Assembly: GCA_034769895.1 (NCBI GenBank)
Contig: CM068367.1
Location: 709,862,196-709,926,195 of the forward strand
DNA: 64,000 nucleotides
Direction of reading: 5' to 3'
Origin: Magicicada septendecula
Taxonomy: Eukaryota > Arthropoda > Insecta > Hemiptera > Cicadidae
The translations under genes were made by a program, and so were the position numbers. Positions 43,457 to 57,055 of the stretch are shown here, piece by piece. Below the pieces are notes generated by a model. That model did no database searches. It worked only from the letters and a program-made list of their open reading frames with translations, and was not told where the DNA came from. Numbering within the stretch: the first letter of the stretch is position 1; each line of letters opens with the position of its first letter.

Positions 43457-44919
43457 ATATAAATGTATTCTGTATAAATACAGAGTTAAGTATATTACTA
43501 AAATTTTCACTTAAGCACCGCTCCTATATAATAGTGAGAATTCGTCCAGTACATAATACTAAGTACATGAAGAAACAAACGTGAATTCACAGACTGAAAT
43601 TAATGCACTAATTATAATTAACAACTAGTTGAAAAATTATGGAATACGACAAAATTAATTAATTTTGTACATCTAAAATCGTATTCTGAATCCAAAATTT
43701 CTTATTTTTGTATACAAAAGACATTTATATCATGCCTTGGAGACGAATTATAGAAGTCGATCATGATTAAAAAACACTTGTTGTTATTATAACTTTCCAC
43801 GGCTGATTATTAACCCACAGCTCCCAAAAATTGGCCCGTGTAAATTCAGAGTTTCAACTTGATTTTGCAGACATTCTTTTTTTTAAGGAATTGATTACCA
43901 GTATACTGGCAATGCTACGTTGAATAGTCTGTAGTAGGTTGTAAACATTAACTGATGTAACTGAATTAAGCTAATTAAATAAGAAAAATAATACTAATTT
44001 ACTAACTTTTTGCGAGCGTTATTTAGGTGTAACATTTTTTACCATATTATTAACTGGTGTCATTACAATTTGGCTTCTAAAACATTTCATAAGTCACGAT
44101 CTTTTATAAAAATCAATGCACAAATAGTTCAATTTATCCTAGCTTGTTCGTTTTATTATAGCCTGTTTTTGTTTATTTAGTTTTACCCATTTTCTCTTTA
44201 AATTATAAATTCTGTACATTAATGATACATTGCAACTATTAAAGTGCACAATTGAGAAGTAGGGACTTTACATTCAATTAAGAAGTAATTTACTTTTTAA
44301 TTTATAATTGTTGTGAATTGAATGCCAAAGCTTAAAGTAGATTAAACTAATAAACACTAAACTAAGAGACTATTAATTTTGTTCTTATCAAATTTACATG
44401 AACACTGAAATATTTCTGGAGTATTTGTGTAAATATGTAATAAAGTAGGAGTACTAATGTAAATACTTGTTAGACAGTTACGTATTATATACTGATCAAA
44501 GTTAGCTGTATCAGCAAACGTACTGAATTATCTAAAATGTACATTATTATTTTAAACCATCACTCGTTTTTACGCGGATATAAAGCATAACTTCTTTCGT
44601 CATCAACCTGACTAGAAACCACTAATAAATAGTGATAAATCACCACTAAACAGTACGCAATGTACCACGTACGTAAGGACTACGTACGCAAGGTCACACA
44701 CTGAATGGAAACGAGTTTGTTTATTAAGTGGAAGCCAGAACAGCATTGAATATTATGTCTTCAATTGTATACACAGCTGGTATATTTTATTAAATAGTTC
44801 TCCTTGATAGTACAACATCTGACGACTATATTGCTACATACCTTCGTGAAACAATTTGTTAGTCATCACTACGAGAACTTGTAGGCTACACATGACAATT
44901 TGTGGTAAGCAGTTCTAAC
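43457..44919. other. AT-rich spacer, no gene seen
   Basis: No long open frame, repeat or RNA motif is supported. Confidence 0.5.
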
Positions 44920-44922
44920 TAA

Positions 44923-46089
44923 GGCTAGGCGCACACTTGCGATTATCTGTCGCAACGAAAGAAAAAGTGGTCGCGAAAAAATATTGAAGTTCGCACACTT
45001 GGCGATAAATCAATCGCAATTTTACCATAATTTTTTGTCATTATTTGTCAGTATAGGAAGGACGTCGTAGGCAACTTGTCTTGTGGCTTTGAATTTGCGC
45101 TTAAAAGGAAAACAGTAGCGATACAAAAAGAATACTGTGTACATCAGTCAGAGGACGCTGAATGGACAGTTTTATAAAATTCATGTGGATTTACGATTAC
45201 ACCCCAAAGAATTTTTCAATCGAATGGATTTTCCTAACTGTATCGGTGCTGTGGATGATAAGCACATAAGACTAAAGAAACCCGAAAACTTCGGTTCACA
45301 ATTTTATAATTATAAGAACTTTTTCTCAACGATACTTCTCGGCATAGTTGACGCTGACTACTGTTTCACAGCAAGTGCTGTAGGATCATGCGGTTCAATT
45401 GGCGATTTTAATGTACTTATTCAAAAATTCAAATTTTGTTCGAAGACTACAAACCAACAAATTAAACATTCCTAACGCACAAACGTTACCGTACGATGAG
45501 CTAGGGAAACCTATGCCATTTGTTTTCGTAGGAGATGAGGCATTTGCATTGTCACAACATATCCTTAAGCCTTATCCGAGGAGATACCTAACAGTTAGGC
45601 AACACAATTAGTTTATAACTACAGATTTCTTCTCCTTCGCAGATAATTCACTCCAATTTCGTATTAGGCCTACATTTACGCACACCTCGCCCTACAGTTT
45701 TTTTTTATATTACGGTCTCTGTATTCTTTTAACCCCTTATTGAACAGAGCTGGTCGTTTTTCAATTTCAATGATAATTAGCTCTGGGTCTAGGACACAAT
45801 TTACAGTATCATCAGATTCGGTGCCAGACATGGTGCTAGTCTACTCAGCAATACACTCGTCTCAAGACTAACAGCCAAGCAATCGTGGCTACAGAATCGC
45901 AAGTGGGTGCAGGTCTGTACATAACTGTGATTTATTTGAGCCAGCGACAATCGCGCCGCTGATAAAATAGAACATGTTCCTACTTTTTAATAGCTGCGAT
46001 TTCTCAGTCGCAAGTGAGTGCACTGGCATTTAAAACTATGTGTTCCATTAATCTGTCGTGCAACAAAAATCGCAAGTGTGCGCCTAGGC
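44923..46089 (+). mobile_element. PIF/Harbinger element, deleted
   Basis: 1,167 bp with terminal repeats ending GGCGCACACTTGCGAT on both sides (inverted) and TAA on each flank (44920-44922 and 46090-46092), fitting the 3-bp TWA preference of PIF/Harbinger. Confidence 0.88.
45137..45611 (+). pseudogene. Harbinger (HARBI1-like) transposase fragment
   Basis: Two frames together carry FPNCIGAVDDKHIRL, YNYKNFFSTILLGIVDADY and FVFVGDEAFALSQHILKPYP, that is the first two catalytic Asp blocks of the DDE nuclease. The frame then ends shortly after PRRYLTVRQHN, so the region with the catalytic Glu is missing. A frame change lies near 45430-45470. Confidence 0.85.
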
Positions 46090-46092
46090 TAA

Positions 46093-47578
46093 CCGATTAT
46101 CCGACCGTGAATTGACCACAGGACTGTATTTTCCTAAAAAATAATTATTTTCTTATAAATGAAAAAATCTGGTAATATCAGGTCGCCAAGTAATTGACAT
46201 TTCTTTCTAAGCGAATTCCGTAATTATATAAATTTAGTGTTAATATTTATGTAAATACTGGAAACATGGAGTTCGTTAATATTCTTAATATAACAATTAA
46301 TTTGAGCAGGGTTTCCTTACAAAAGGCTTCGTTTTACCTCGGTCTAGTCTGCAGTGAGACTAGAGATCTTCCTTCTACAATTTTTTTATAAAGAAAAGAA
46401 AGATTACTCAACCTTTTTTTCAATTTTCGTCCTTATAGATCACATTTTAACTCTCATTTTATAATATATTGTTATTATTTTGTTCTACTATTTGTAACAT
46501 ATGAAAATCTAAAATAATGAAACCATATCAGAAGACAAGCTTCACCAACACGAATTTTATGCCTTGAAGGATTGTCGCCTTGCTACAGAAAAGCACAAAA
46601 CCACGAACCTCAAATTTGGCAGTAAAGGTTATTTCAACCAGTAGAACAATTTTTATTAAGATTTGAAAACCTTCTTAATTAAACTTCTTGAATAATACGA
46701 CCAATTAGCTGAATCAAAATTCAGCACACTTTTAGAAAATTAATATTCTTTAGAAAATATTTGTTAGCACTTACAGGCTATTGAACGCTTTACTTTGGAT
46801 ATAGGGCTAGTTATTAATATTAAACACATTAGCGGTACTGTTATTAGTATTGTTATTATCATTATAAATATTCCGTTGCCAGTATTGTATTATTGATATT
46901 ACGTTTATGAACTGACATAAACGCGCGAATACACAGACACGCGCTTGCGCGCTTCCACAAATACTATAATGTGAGACGTATCAATACAAGCTTCGAGGCG
47001 ACTGCTGTATTGCCATGTCGCTTCACTCCCCGCCCTCCCCGCCATTGACAAAGCATAACCAAGTGTAACGTGCGACAACGCTGGAGGGCAAGGGGCGGGG
47101 AAGAGCTGTTACTATTGCGTAACCTCGAAGCTTACAATGCTAAGTCCCGTACTATAACTAATGAGATTTCGATACATCTGATGTTGAAGACTTCAATCGT
47201 GAATATTTTATAGATACAACGTTTTTTAGACTTTTCTTATTGTGGGAAACATAGTGTATAGAATACTGTAACATTCAAAGAAATTTGTTTAATTTATTCA
47301 GCTGTTAAAAAAGGATACTTAAATTCGATTGAATTTTGTAATGTTCTAAATTACATTTACAAAGTTCTAATGTAAATTAAGATTAAAAGTGCCGTTGATT
47401 CACAAGAATTTATTTTCATGCGTTCTCTGACACTTCTTTACATAACGAGAACTCATATTTTAAAATTTACAATTCAGGTCAAATTAGGTAGTAATCCAGT
47501 CCCGTTCTCGATGTGCCACTATTAAAGGCGAAACATAATTCTTATCACAAATAGTGAAGCTTTTTAGAATTGGTATTG
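46093..47578. other. AT-rich spacer, no gene seen
   Basis: No supported gene. There is a GC-rich patch near 46980-47110 with a short imperfect inverted repeat around GCTTCGAGG and CCTCGAAGC. Confidence 0.45.
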
Positions 47579-47875
47579 TTAGATGGTAAGTAAATAATCA
47601 AAATGTTTTATACAATTTGTAGGTTCATTGTCATTAGGAAGAATATAATTGGTAAAATATATTGGTAAAAATATTGCGGATTCCTTCTTTTCAAGAACTC
47701 TATTTTGTACTCTTTTAATTGCTCCCCGCATATTTGCACCGTTATCGTTACCCTGAGAGTGACAATCTTGTAGTGGGTTGTTAAGGCTGTCTAAAGTGGA
47801 AACAATCTCGTTGGCAATCGCCTCTCCTGTCTTACTGGTCTTAAAATACCTTGATCTTTTGTGCTTAAATAACAA
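47579..47875 (-). pseudogene. hAT transposase fragment (ZMYM1-like)
   Basis: The 98-codon frame contains KTGEAIANEIVSTLDSL...DCHSQGNDNGANMRGAIKRVQNRV. This is the conserved core block (DCRGQGYDNGANM-like) of ZMYM1/DUF4371-type hAT transposases. No flanking domains remain. Confidence 0.75.
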
Positions 47876-48159
47876 ATTTACTATATTTGTTCCTTTATCA
47901 TTATTGATGTAAATTATTGATTTTACTCTTTACATATAAAAGAAAATGATAATAATCTCTAAGCCAATTTTCGACCACAAATTTACTTAAATCGGACACA
48001 TTTTAAAGTCACAGTCTATAAATGTTGTGGATTTTGAATTTGTTTTCACTGGCCCGGCCCCCTATGCCACGGCATACGCTGGGCCCTCCCTTGTGGGGCC
48101 ATGCTCTACAAATTCCTATAAACAAGTGATTAATACAAGGGATCAAATAAATTTTAGCT

Positions 48160-49420
48160 GAATCAAATCATTTTTTGCATACAGCCCTAAAGTGTAGAGT
48201 TCTCAAGATCTATTGATTTTGGTGAAGATCGGTTAAGGGAAAGGGGTAGTTTACCTGCTACGTTTTATGTTTTAAAAGGGTATTTTCTATGGCAAACGAT
48301 AAGAGCCGCAAATTCAAAAAGAATCAAATAATGTTTTGCATACAGCCCTGAATTGTAGAGATCTCAAGACCTATTGTGTTTGGTGAAGATCGGTTAATGG
48401 AAAGGGGTAGTTTACCTGCAACGTTTTATGTTTTAACAAGGGTATTTTCTATGGCAAACGATAACAGCCGCAAATTCAAACAGAATCAATGTATTGCATA
48501 CAACCCTGTATTGTAGAGTTGACGATCAAGACCTAATGTTTTTGGTGACGATCGGTTAAGGGGAAGAGGTAGTTTACTGAGAACGTTTTATGTTTGAAAA
48601 GGGTATTTTCTATGGCAAACGATAAGAGCCGCAAATTCAAACAGAATCAAATAAGTTTTTGCATAAGGCCCTGATTTGTAGAGTACTCAAGACCTATTGT
48701 TTTTGGTAAAGATCGGTTAAGGGAAAGGGGTAGTTTACCGTCCACATTTTTTGTTTTAACAAGGGTATTTTTTTATGGCAAACGATAACAGCCGAAAATT
48801 CAAACATAATCAAATAATATTTTTCATACAGCCCTGAATTGTAGAGTTCTCAAAACCTGTTAGTTTTGGTTAAGATCGTTTAAGGGAATAGGGTAGTTTA
48901 CCTGCAACATTTTATGTTGTAACAAGGGTAAATTTTTTTATGACGAACGATAACTGCCGTACATTAAAACAGAATCAACTACTCTTCTGCATACCTTTTT
49001 AAATTATACAGAACTCAAAGTCTGTTGATTTTGTTGAAGATCGGTTAAGGGAAGGGGTAGTTTACCCCTTTATGTTTTAACAAGGGTTATTTTTTATATG
49101 ACGAACAATAACTGCCGTAAATTCAAACAGAATCAACTACGTTTTTGCATACCTTTTTGAACTAAAGAGAACTCAAATTCTGTTGATTTTGTTGAAGATC
49201 GGTTAAGGGAAAGGGGTAGTTTATCACCAAAGCTTTATGTTTTAAAAAGGGTAATTTTTTTATGACGAACGATAACTGCCGCACATTCAAACAGAATCAA
49301 ATATTTTTTTGCATGCATCCCTGCATTGTAGAGGACTGAAGGTCTATTGATTTTGGAGAAGATCGGTTAAGAGAAAGGGGTAGTTTACCTGAAACATTTT
49401 ATGATTTAACAAGAGTAAAC
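48160..49420. repeat. Tandem repeat, ~160-bp unit, about 8 copies
   Basis: Each unit contains GATCGGTTAAGGGAAAGGGG, TAGTTTACC, TTTATGTTTTAACAAGGGTA, ACGATAA(C/G)(A/T)GCCG and TTGCATACA(G/A)CCCTG. Copies start about every 160 bp from 48160 and grow more diverged to the right. The length is close to nucleosomal spacing, as in satellite monomers. No coding capacity. Confidence 0.9.
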
Positions 49421-50645
49421 TACTTAATTTTTATAAATAAAGTATCCTGATAAGAAGCTCATAATAATCCACTGTAGAAACGTAGATGATATATCTATAA
49501 ATGAAGAGGTTAGGTGAACAGGGTAGGGGTAATTTTCTATTATTAAAAATTATAGTTGAAGATGGAGGGGGGAATTTTTTATACTGTACTATGTTATCGG
49601 CAACAAAGAAGTAGTTTTTTGTTAAAATTGCTTCCCGGGCTGTTTAGCCGTAGTCCAATGTTTTCTGTAAAACCAGACTTTTCGGCAGTGCCATCGACTG
49701 CCATCATCAGTGAAAATCGAGTGCGAAAACGTGAGGTGGTATACGTTAGTGACCACAGTACTGTGGTTAATACTGAAGCAATAAGTAGAAAGACGTAGTT
49801 TCTATGGAAATATTTCATTTCAATAAAATCATATTTAAAATATGATTTTAAATATAAATCTTAGAACATGGAAGTCATGTATGGTTCTCCATACCGATAT
49901 TTTTTTTTGCAATGCAATGCTTTTCCACACGTTCCAATTCGTCAACGTACATGTACACAGAGACAGCGGAAACCAGCTACCAGGGCCTCCTTACCTCTGA
50001 TGTCATAAGCCAGTGACGTCATTTGATCAACTCAGACTGGTGACCAACTCAGACCGTTACACTATCTACTAATTAGCTCCTAAGCTAGGCCTCAAATTAG
50101 ATGAATTATGTGCAATTTTAGAGACAATGAAGAATTTTAATGTTTTTAGTGTAAAACAGTTTCTTTCTCCTAAATAAAACAAAAACTGGTGTTTAGGGAT
50201 GTCGCACAGGCAACAGCTAGAGGTGCGAACACGCCAAATTCATATTTCGAATCTATGTGTTGTAAATGTGATAGTACTCCTTCTTGTACGTACTTCTCAT
50301 CAGATATACATTTTATAGGTGTTTCTTTATCATCACCTACACTTGCATAAATATGAATGTAGGGGCTACTCATTACAGCATTCACTTCCCCTTCCTTTGT
50401 ATTTTGATTTGACAGCATTACAGGATGTTTACACTACCTTGTAAGCACGTATGTTTCCCCTTCTGTTTTGTCCAATATACAGTAGATTTGATAGAAATTT
50501 TAAATGAAGAAGAAAACTGCTACTTGGTAAATTAATATTATGTATTGTGCTTTTAAAAGAAAAAGAGAGATAGCTACCGTTTTTCTAATTTTATCAGTAG
50601 GATAGAAAACAGATATAATATAAACTGTATGAGACCCAATTAATA
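49421..50645. other. Spacer, no gene recognised
   Basis: Open frames at 49556-49798 (+) and 50170-50418 (-) have no recognisable family and are probably chance. Confidence 0.4.
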
Positions 50646-50830
50646 TTAATAATATATATAAAACTTTCACTTATGAACTTACTATTCGTTGTAACGGTAT
50701 TCCGTAACGGTTATTCTGTAATCGACATTCAGTATACTCCCACTGAAGAAGAGGTACATCACCTTGAAACGTTTGGGAAAGTGACAACGAATAGTAAGTT
50801 CATAAGTGAAAGTTTTATATATATTATTAA
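50646..50830. repeat. 46-bp inverted repeats flanking a hammerhead-like motif
   Basis: 50646-50691 and 50785-50830 are reverse complements (around AACTTTCACTTATGAACTTA), with a 93-base centre that holds the motif at 50738-50778. It looks like a short, non-coding mobile unit or a Penelope terminal fragment. Confidence 0.85.
50738..50778 (+). ncRNA. Hammerhead-ribozyme-like motif
   Basis: Stem I TCCCA/TGGGA (50738-50742, 50774-50778); core CTGAAGA (50743-50749); stem II AGGT/ACCT with loop ACATC; GAA (50766-50768); self-complementary ACGT as stem III; unpaired T at 50773 preceding stem I. Confidence 0.65.
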
Positions 50831-52837
50831 ATTAATAAGTGAACGAAGAGGATGAATCAACAAGATAATTAATATTAAGTATTTATCTCTTTGCAAGGCC
50901 TGACCATAAATCATCAGTCGATTGTCTCAAAATAATGCGAAAAATTGCGAAAGAAACTACTGTGTAGTTCTTTTTATCTTGCAAGGGTGTGTACGATGAA
51001 CTATAGAAAAAAAACTTGTAGATTAATGTTTTTAAACAATGCCGTTTGGTTGCTAATCCCCGTCCTTATAACTTTTTTATATACTTGCTTTTGTATAGAA
51101 AAGTCTTACGAAGTGAAAAGAAATTAGTAAAAGAGAACGGAAAATTCCAGGGTGAGGAAGAATATTTAACGTTACGAATTATAAACGGAAGGAGATATTA
51201 CAGCTGCAATAAAGAGCAGGCAACGAATTAGATCAAGGGCTCAAGAAAGAAGTAACGCAACGGAAGGCTGATTGGAATTCCTCAACTTAAATGGGAAGGA
51301 GGTATTGTATAATATTAATACTACCTGTAACTCCCATAGACCTTCCTTTGTCAAAAACCGTCTCCTCACCATTGCCGATGGACCTCCTCCCAGAAACCCC
51401 CGCCAATGGAGAAATAGAAAAATAATTAAGTCTCTTCATCATACTTACTACACCTGGCTTCCTTCTTAATCACTTAACATCTTAAATTTTCCTATCTACC
51501 TATCCGGTCTTTATCCCTCTCCTTTGTGCCTTACCTTGACGCCTCTCTGACGCCTCCCTCCAGCTTTGGCGTCCTGCGTTACTCAACCTCGTCATGGCTG
51601 TCGTATGACTTATACTTTTATTATGGCTCTTCCATCTATCTCTTCCATCACCCATTTGGCTCTGCACACTACGTAAACACACAAATACACAACCATACAC
51701 TACACTCTATCCTGAATGCCTCCACCTTCTTCGCCACCAGTCCGCGCTGCGCTTGCGTGCGACTGCTCTAACTCTTCCATTCGGCGGAAGGGTGCTTGCC
51801 CCAGATCAGCCTGAGTCTTATCCTCTGAGACAAGTCTCAGACAACGCAAAAAAAAGGTATAATATTATAGCCTACTGTCTACTATGACTGGGAGACGTGA
51901 AGATGACAGCAGATATGCAAGAATGTAGGAGGCTACAGAAGAATAAAGTAACGGTCCAACTTCGGATATTATGGCTTAAGTAATCATATTAGAAAGGAAT
52001 ATTACAATTTATTTTATATACCACACAATATATGTGATAATTTTAATTTTTTATTTATCTATAAATTTTGAAACGAATTAAGACCTACATTATCTTCAAC
52101 CGTTGTGTACATAATTCTTTAACACAGACATTTCACAATGTTTACTGGTATATTAAAAACATGTGTAAGATAATCAATTTTTATGAAACATATACCCATT
52201 AAAGCGTGTAGACTAGACACAAGTATGATAGTAGCTTAATACAGTCTTTTTTCCGGGATGAAAGGGAAATTATAATATTGTGCGCTTAAGAATGAAACTT
52301 TTTTTGTTACTAGACCAACGTTCATAAAAATTTATTTGGCTTCATTTCTCAGATTATAACAAAATTGCAATCAATTATAGCCTATATCAAATTAAAAATT
52401 TTGGCCAAAATTATTTGTTCCTAACCAAGTTTACTTTATTTTCTTAACCGATGGATTTTTGCACGTCAAATTCCGTTTATTATACATCGATTTTTCAATA
52501 TAAAATTGGTCTCTAGATTATTGATTTGCGTTAATGCATCAAAAAAAAATAGTAGTTTGATAAACCTTATTACTAAGTTTTAATGTTTGTTTACATACGG
52601 AGTTTTCAAGACACTGTAACAGTGTTAGAATAAATAGGCCTACTTAAAAATCTGTTTACATACCTGCACCTAGTTTCGTATACAGAAGCAGTGTAAAAAG
52701 TATTTTGTAAAACTTTCTTACAAAATTATAACATAACTGAAGCACAAATGATGTTTAAGATTTTGCATGTTATGTCTTATGAAGTTTACTTAAGAACCTG
52801 TTACGTTCAAACTTCCTGAGATACAGTTATTGAGAAG

Positions 52838-52882
<45 letters not shown>

Positions 52883-53393
52883 CAAAATACATGATGTTTA
52901 CTACAGTTGGCTACTTATAAGAAACTTGAAAATAATTAAACTTATTGTAATATAGAAATTTAACGAAACATGAACCAAAAGCGAGGATTTTGTGTAGCAG
53001 ACTCAAGAGTTTTATTAACAGGATCCAAACGGTCTTTGGTGAAACGATTATTACGTTAAATAATTTATCCGCAATTAAGAAGTGGTACATTTTGAAGAAA
53101 GGTAAAATCAGAGGATGAGGAACTTTATAAATTGCTATTAAATTATGTAACTTTCCTTTTGGATACCTAATTATTTTACAAGCAGGTTACGGAAACTATA
53201 CAAAAAAAAATTAATCCTTAGTATATAAGCCTTAACGTATTATTTCAAAAAAATTAGTTTACTGCTTACTGTGATGTACGAAAAGCAAAAATATAATTAA
53301 TGTAACATTACAACACACTGCAGCTGTTACTTAAATTTGTTACAAAGGCTGTTACGTCCGGGATCGACATTGTTAAAACTATTGTATTCTGGG
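50831..53393. other. Spacer, no gene recognised; GA microsatellite
   Basis: 51250-51850 is less AT-rich and contains CT-rich text ending near GTCTTATCCTCTGAGAC, possibly the 3' end of a non-LTR element, but I found no domain. A GA dinucleotide run lies at 52840-52880. Confidence 0.45.
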
Positions 53394-53478
53394 CTGCTAG
53401 GCCGTGGTTGATTGTTTATGTTCTTGCGCCTAAACGTTTAGACATGAGAATATAAGCAATTGACCACGGCCGAACAGC
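53394..53478. repeat. Imperfect inverted repeat (hairpin)
   Basis: About 25-base arms around GGCCGTGGTTGATTG and CAATTGACCACGGCC, with a 33-base centre. It sits 240 bp upstream of the Penelope-like ORF. Confidence 0.7.
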
Positions 53479-53719
53479 TTGGAATATAACACTTACAACA
53501 ATGTTGTACGGTATAAATTTTTGGGTACTTTCCCAATATTCGTACCAACACTTCATTTTCGCTGTTTTGAATATGGGATAGTATCTATATACCACGACGT
53601 GAAGAAGAAATGCACTAACTATAAATTATTATATTTCTTAATTTACAGTACAATTACATAAATTTTAATTCATAAGTTAGATAATAATATTATCTAATAT
53701 AAGTGGTATATTAGCAGGA

Positions 53720-54709
53720 GTGTATCTCAACCATTTTGAAAATAAATATCTATTATCGAACAACAATATACATCATAAGAATATTATAGCTTATCATCGA
53801 TATGTTGATGACACATTTTGTGTTTTTAACGGTTCATTAAGACAACTTGAAAACATGAGAAAATACATGAACAGTATAAACACCCAAATCAAATTTACTC
53901 TAGAAACCGAAGATAATAATTGTTTGAATTTCTTAGATTTAACTTTAATTAATCAGAAAGATTGCTTTAAGTTTAATATCTATAGAAAGCCTACAACAAC
54001 CAATATTACCATACATGCAGACTCATACCATCAATGGTCACAAAAAATGGCTGCTTATAACGCGTTCGTCCACAGACTCCTTAATGTACCTCTAGAGAAG
54101 GAGGATTTTATCAAAGAAATAGACACCATAAAAAGCATAGCAATCACCAACAGATATAGCAGCACAATTGTCGACAAGTTGATCGATAAACACAGACGCA
54201 AAAAGAATCTGGGAACAAACAAATCGAGACATGACAATAAATGTGTATCCGTTGAGTACACTAACTTGATACCACAAATCATTAAAAATCAATTTAAAAA
54301 ATATAACATTACAGTAACCTTTAAAACAAACAATAATATTCAAAACGTATTACGAACAAAAAGAAACAAAAATCCTGAAACATGTTCCGGCATATATAAA
54401 ATTGTATGTGATGACTGCGATAAATTCTATATTGGACAAACAGGAAGAGGTTTTAAGGATAGATATATAAAACATCTACCCAAGAAGAATATCAATAATA
54501 TAAAGTCCAGTTACGCGCAGCACTTAATAGAATACAACCATAATTATACCAGTTTTGCACAAAATTTAAACCCCCTACATTACTGTAAGAAAGTATGCTT
54601 CATGGATGCTATGGAAGAATTTATAATTTACAAAGCAAGTAAATTCCAGCATGACGAGCTATTGAATGATATGTTGTCATTTAAATCCAACGTCTTCTAC
54701 GAACAGTAA
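53720..54709 (+). pseudogene. Penelope-like element: RT end plus GIY-YIG endonuclease, 5'-truncated
   Basis: 330 codons. It starts just before the RT catalytic motif IIAYHRYVDDTF (about residue 27), continues with FTLETEDNNCLNFLDLTL and IYRKPTTTNI (fingers/palm end and thumb), and ends in a GIY-YIG nuclease (CSGIYKIVCDDCDKFYIGQTGRGFKDRY, quoted in part). RT followed by GIY-YIG is specific to Penelope-like elements. The N-terminal half of RT is missing, consistent with 5' truncation on insertion; the remaining frame is open. A hammerhead-like motif follows 194 bp downstream. Confidence 0.92.
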
Positions 54710-54902
54710 TACGCACACAACAAGAAGAAAGCAGACGACTGCCTGTATAAGTTTGCGATAACAAAATCAGTCGACTTTTAACTTTACGACGACGCGCACG
54801 TGTGTGAATGCTCATAGCTATGTGTTCGCATGTATTCGAATGTTGTGCAGTGGTTTTATTTTAAACTTAACGACGAGTGATTAATTCATGATTTCATTTT
54901 TA

Positions 54903-54942
54903 TAACCTGATGATGGGACTGTGTTCCTGAAACGCGTCGTTA
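54903..54942 (+). ncRNA. Hammerhead-ribozyme-like motif 3' of the Penelope ORF
   Basis: Stem I TAAC/GTTA (54903-54906, 54939-54942); core CTGATGA (54907-54913); stem II GGGAC/GTTCC with loop TGT; GAA (54929-54931); self-complementary ACGCGT as stem III; unpaired C at 54938. Hammerheads with very short stem III are established components of Penelope-like elements. Confidence 0.8.
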
Positions 54943-56922
54943 CGCAAACAATCAAAAGTTGCAAGGAAGTAATTAGATTAAGGTAATTACCAGTCTATAT
55001 AATTTATTAATAATATTAATTTGTTTTTTAGTTTACAATTTAAAGAAATAAAAGCCATAGTTAGGAAATATATAGCGTTTCATGTGTATAGTCTATACAA
55101 TGCGTAGCCTGTAACAGAATAACATTTAATATAAAGACTATAAACGTTTATTAACAAAACAGCAACAGACAATGTAAAGTGTAAAATACGGTTATTTCTG
55201 AATGCTAAATTAAAACAAAGGAAAAAGTATTAACAAATGAAAACAAGATTTGTTATCCATTAGGCAGCCAATATTAGCCAATTATGTTTATATTATACAG
55301 TAAAATCTCGAAAACGTCACTGGACGGAAAACGTAAAAAAGGGATATATGTATAGCAGCCCGCCTTACTTCTAGTTGGCTTTCTTACGTGGTTTTCATAA
55401 AAAGCGAGTATTGTTTTAAGGTCATGTTGATTTCCATGTGTATTTTCAGTTTGCATGTTAACCTAGCAATATGGAGTATATCGTGTAACCTTAAGTTTAT
55501 TCGTTTATTGTTCTGTGGCTTAAAATACCTTTTGGTACTTTGCAAGAGCCGTCACATTGCAACAAGACGTAAATATATATGCCGCCTACATGATGTTTCC
55601 TTTGTAAATTGTTTATAACTTAATTAAATGTTTGCCCATAATGTTTTGTTTAAGTACTGTTGAACGGAATTTATTGGTACAAAATTAGCTCTCTTCTCTT
55701 CACCAGTTGTTTGATCTCATCTTCATTGTTGTTTTCATCTAGAATCTGGTAAGTAATTTTTCGTCAACTAGGTTTTCAATATATTATTCTTTTTATTTGT
55801 TATATGTATTCATCTATTCAAACTCACTTTTTCCGTAGATATAAACTCTTCTGCTTCTGCAGGTTGTTATTTATATTATTGGTATTTATAGAAATTTTTA
55901 TGATTTTAATCAGAATGGTGCAAAAATTTCTAACGGATGGAAGCAACTTGAAACATGTTGCTTCGGTACTACTGTATACCAATAACTGAATAACTATATT
56001 CTTACAAATGATATTCGGTATGAATGAGAATAATTAAAAATTCGTAATTCTCTCTCCCCCTCTCTCTCTTTCTCCTTCTTTCTCACTCACTCTTTCTCTG
56101 TCAATTTTCCCTATCTACCTCACTAATAGGGACAAACCTCACTACTACCTTTAATTAAACATCACTACCTCACTATTAATTTCCTTTTATTTTCATTAAG
56201 TTAGCACGGCAGGTCCTTCTGCGACTGCACATAAAGCGCGCCTCTTTAAGTGTTTGTTGAACTGTTACATTGCTACAAACAGATTACGCAAGTATGAATG
56301 TGTAGTCTATACAAACACAAGGAATGATTAAACAAACACGCACACTACCTTGGACAGGCACATGTACATATGACTGTCATCTCACGTCTCTTATTTAATT
56401 TTTATTTTAACTTTTTAATACTTTTGTATGTTTAATTATTATGTAATCGTTAAGGATAAATAGGAGAAATAACTCTTTTTAATTGGCTTCATTATATCAA
56501 AAAGTAATTCCTTGCTGGATTCATGAAATATTTACAATTCATCTTTATTTACGTAGGTCTTGAATGTTGTGACACCGATCCTTTGAAGTATTCTCCGATC
56601 TTTATAGGTACGGTATTCTTTTCCAGATGTCTCTCATTGACTATGATCCCAGGCATTCAAAGTTTTGTGTTTGGACTCCTATGATTTTCTGGCCTACTAT
56701 TATTATACATTTTTATGTGCAAGAAAGTGGCTGAAGTTTCCATTTATAAACTACTTGATCCCTCTCGAACAGTCAGTGATTACTGTAGACCGGGGTGACA
56801 CGAGTTCTGGAAAGACAATCTAGAGAGTATCGCTGTATCTCTTCTGTACCGTTTCACTTCTTCCATTCACTTTATGCCCATTCTATTTTTAATGAAGAAA
56901 GTTGTGTTAGTGGTTGAAATCA
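54943..56922. other. Spacer, no gene seen
   Basis: AT-rich, with a CT-rich low-complexity stretch at 56048-56100. No supported gene. Confidence 0.45.
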
Positions 56923-56965
56923 CAAGCAGAATGATCACTGTTGCACACCACTATATAAAATTATC

Positions 56966-57007
56966 CCGATTAGCGCTTTCAAGCTTCACAGCTCATCGTC
57001 AGATCGG
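56966..57007 (-). ncRNA. Hammerhead-ribozyme-like motif (left arm)
   Basis: Mirror of the motif at 57014-57055 on the minus strand. Here stem III is AGCGCT, fully self-complementary, so this arm has the better structure. Confidence 0.72.
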
Positions 57008-57013
57008 AAATTT

Positions 57014-57055
57014 CCGATCTGACGATGAGCTGTGAAGCTTGAAAGCACTAATCGG
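57014..57055 (+). ncRNA. Hammerhead-ribozyme-like motif (right arm)
   Basis: Stem I CCGAT/ATCGG (57014-57018, 57051-57055); core CTGACGA (57019-57025); stem II GAGCT/AGCTT with loop GTGA; GAA (57041-57043); stem III AGCACT, imperfect in this arm; unpaired A at 57050. Confidence 0.7.

Noticed and set aside
48160-49420. CRISPR-like array
   Set aside because: Units are 160 bp, contiguous and diverged, with no short identical repeats separated by unique spacers, and the DNA is eukaryotic.
51250-51850. Non-LTR retrotransposon gene
   Set aside because: Composition shift and CT-rich text are suggestive, but I found no endonuclease, RT or zinc-knuckle motif.
53394-53478. Another hammerhead motif in the hairpin upstream of the Penelope ORF
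   Set aside because: The hairpin lacks CUGANGA and GAA core strands.
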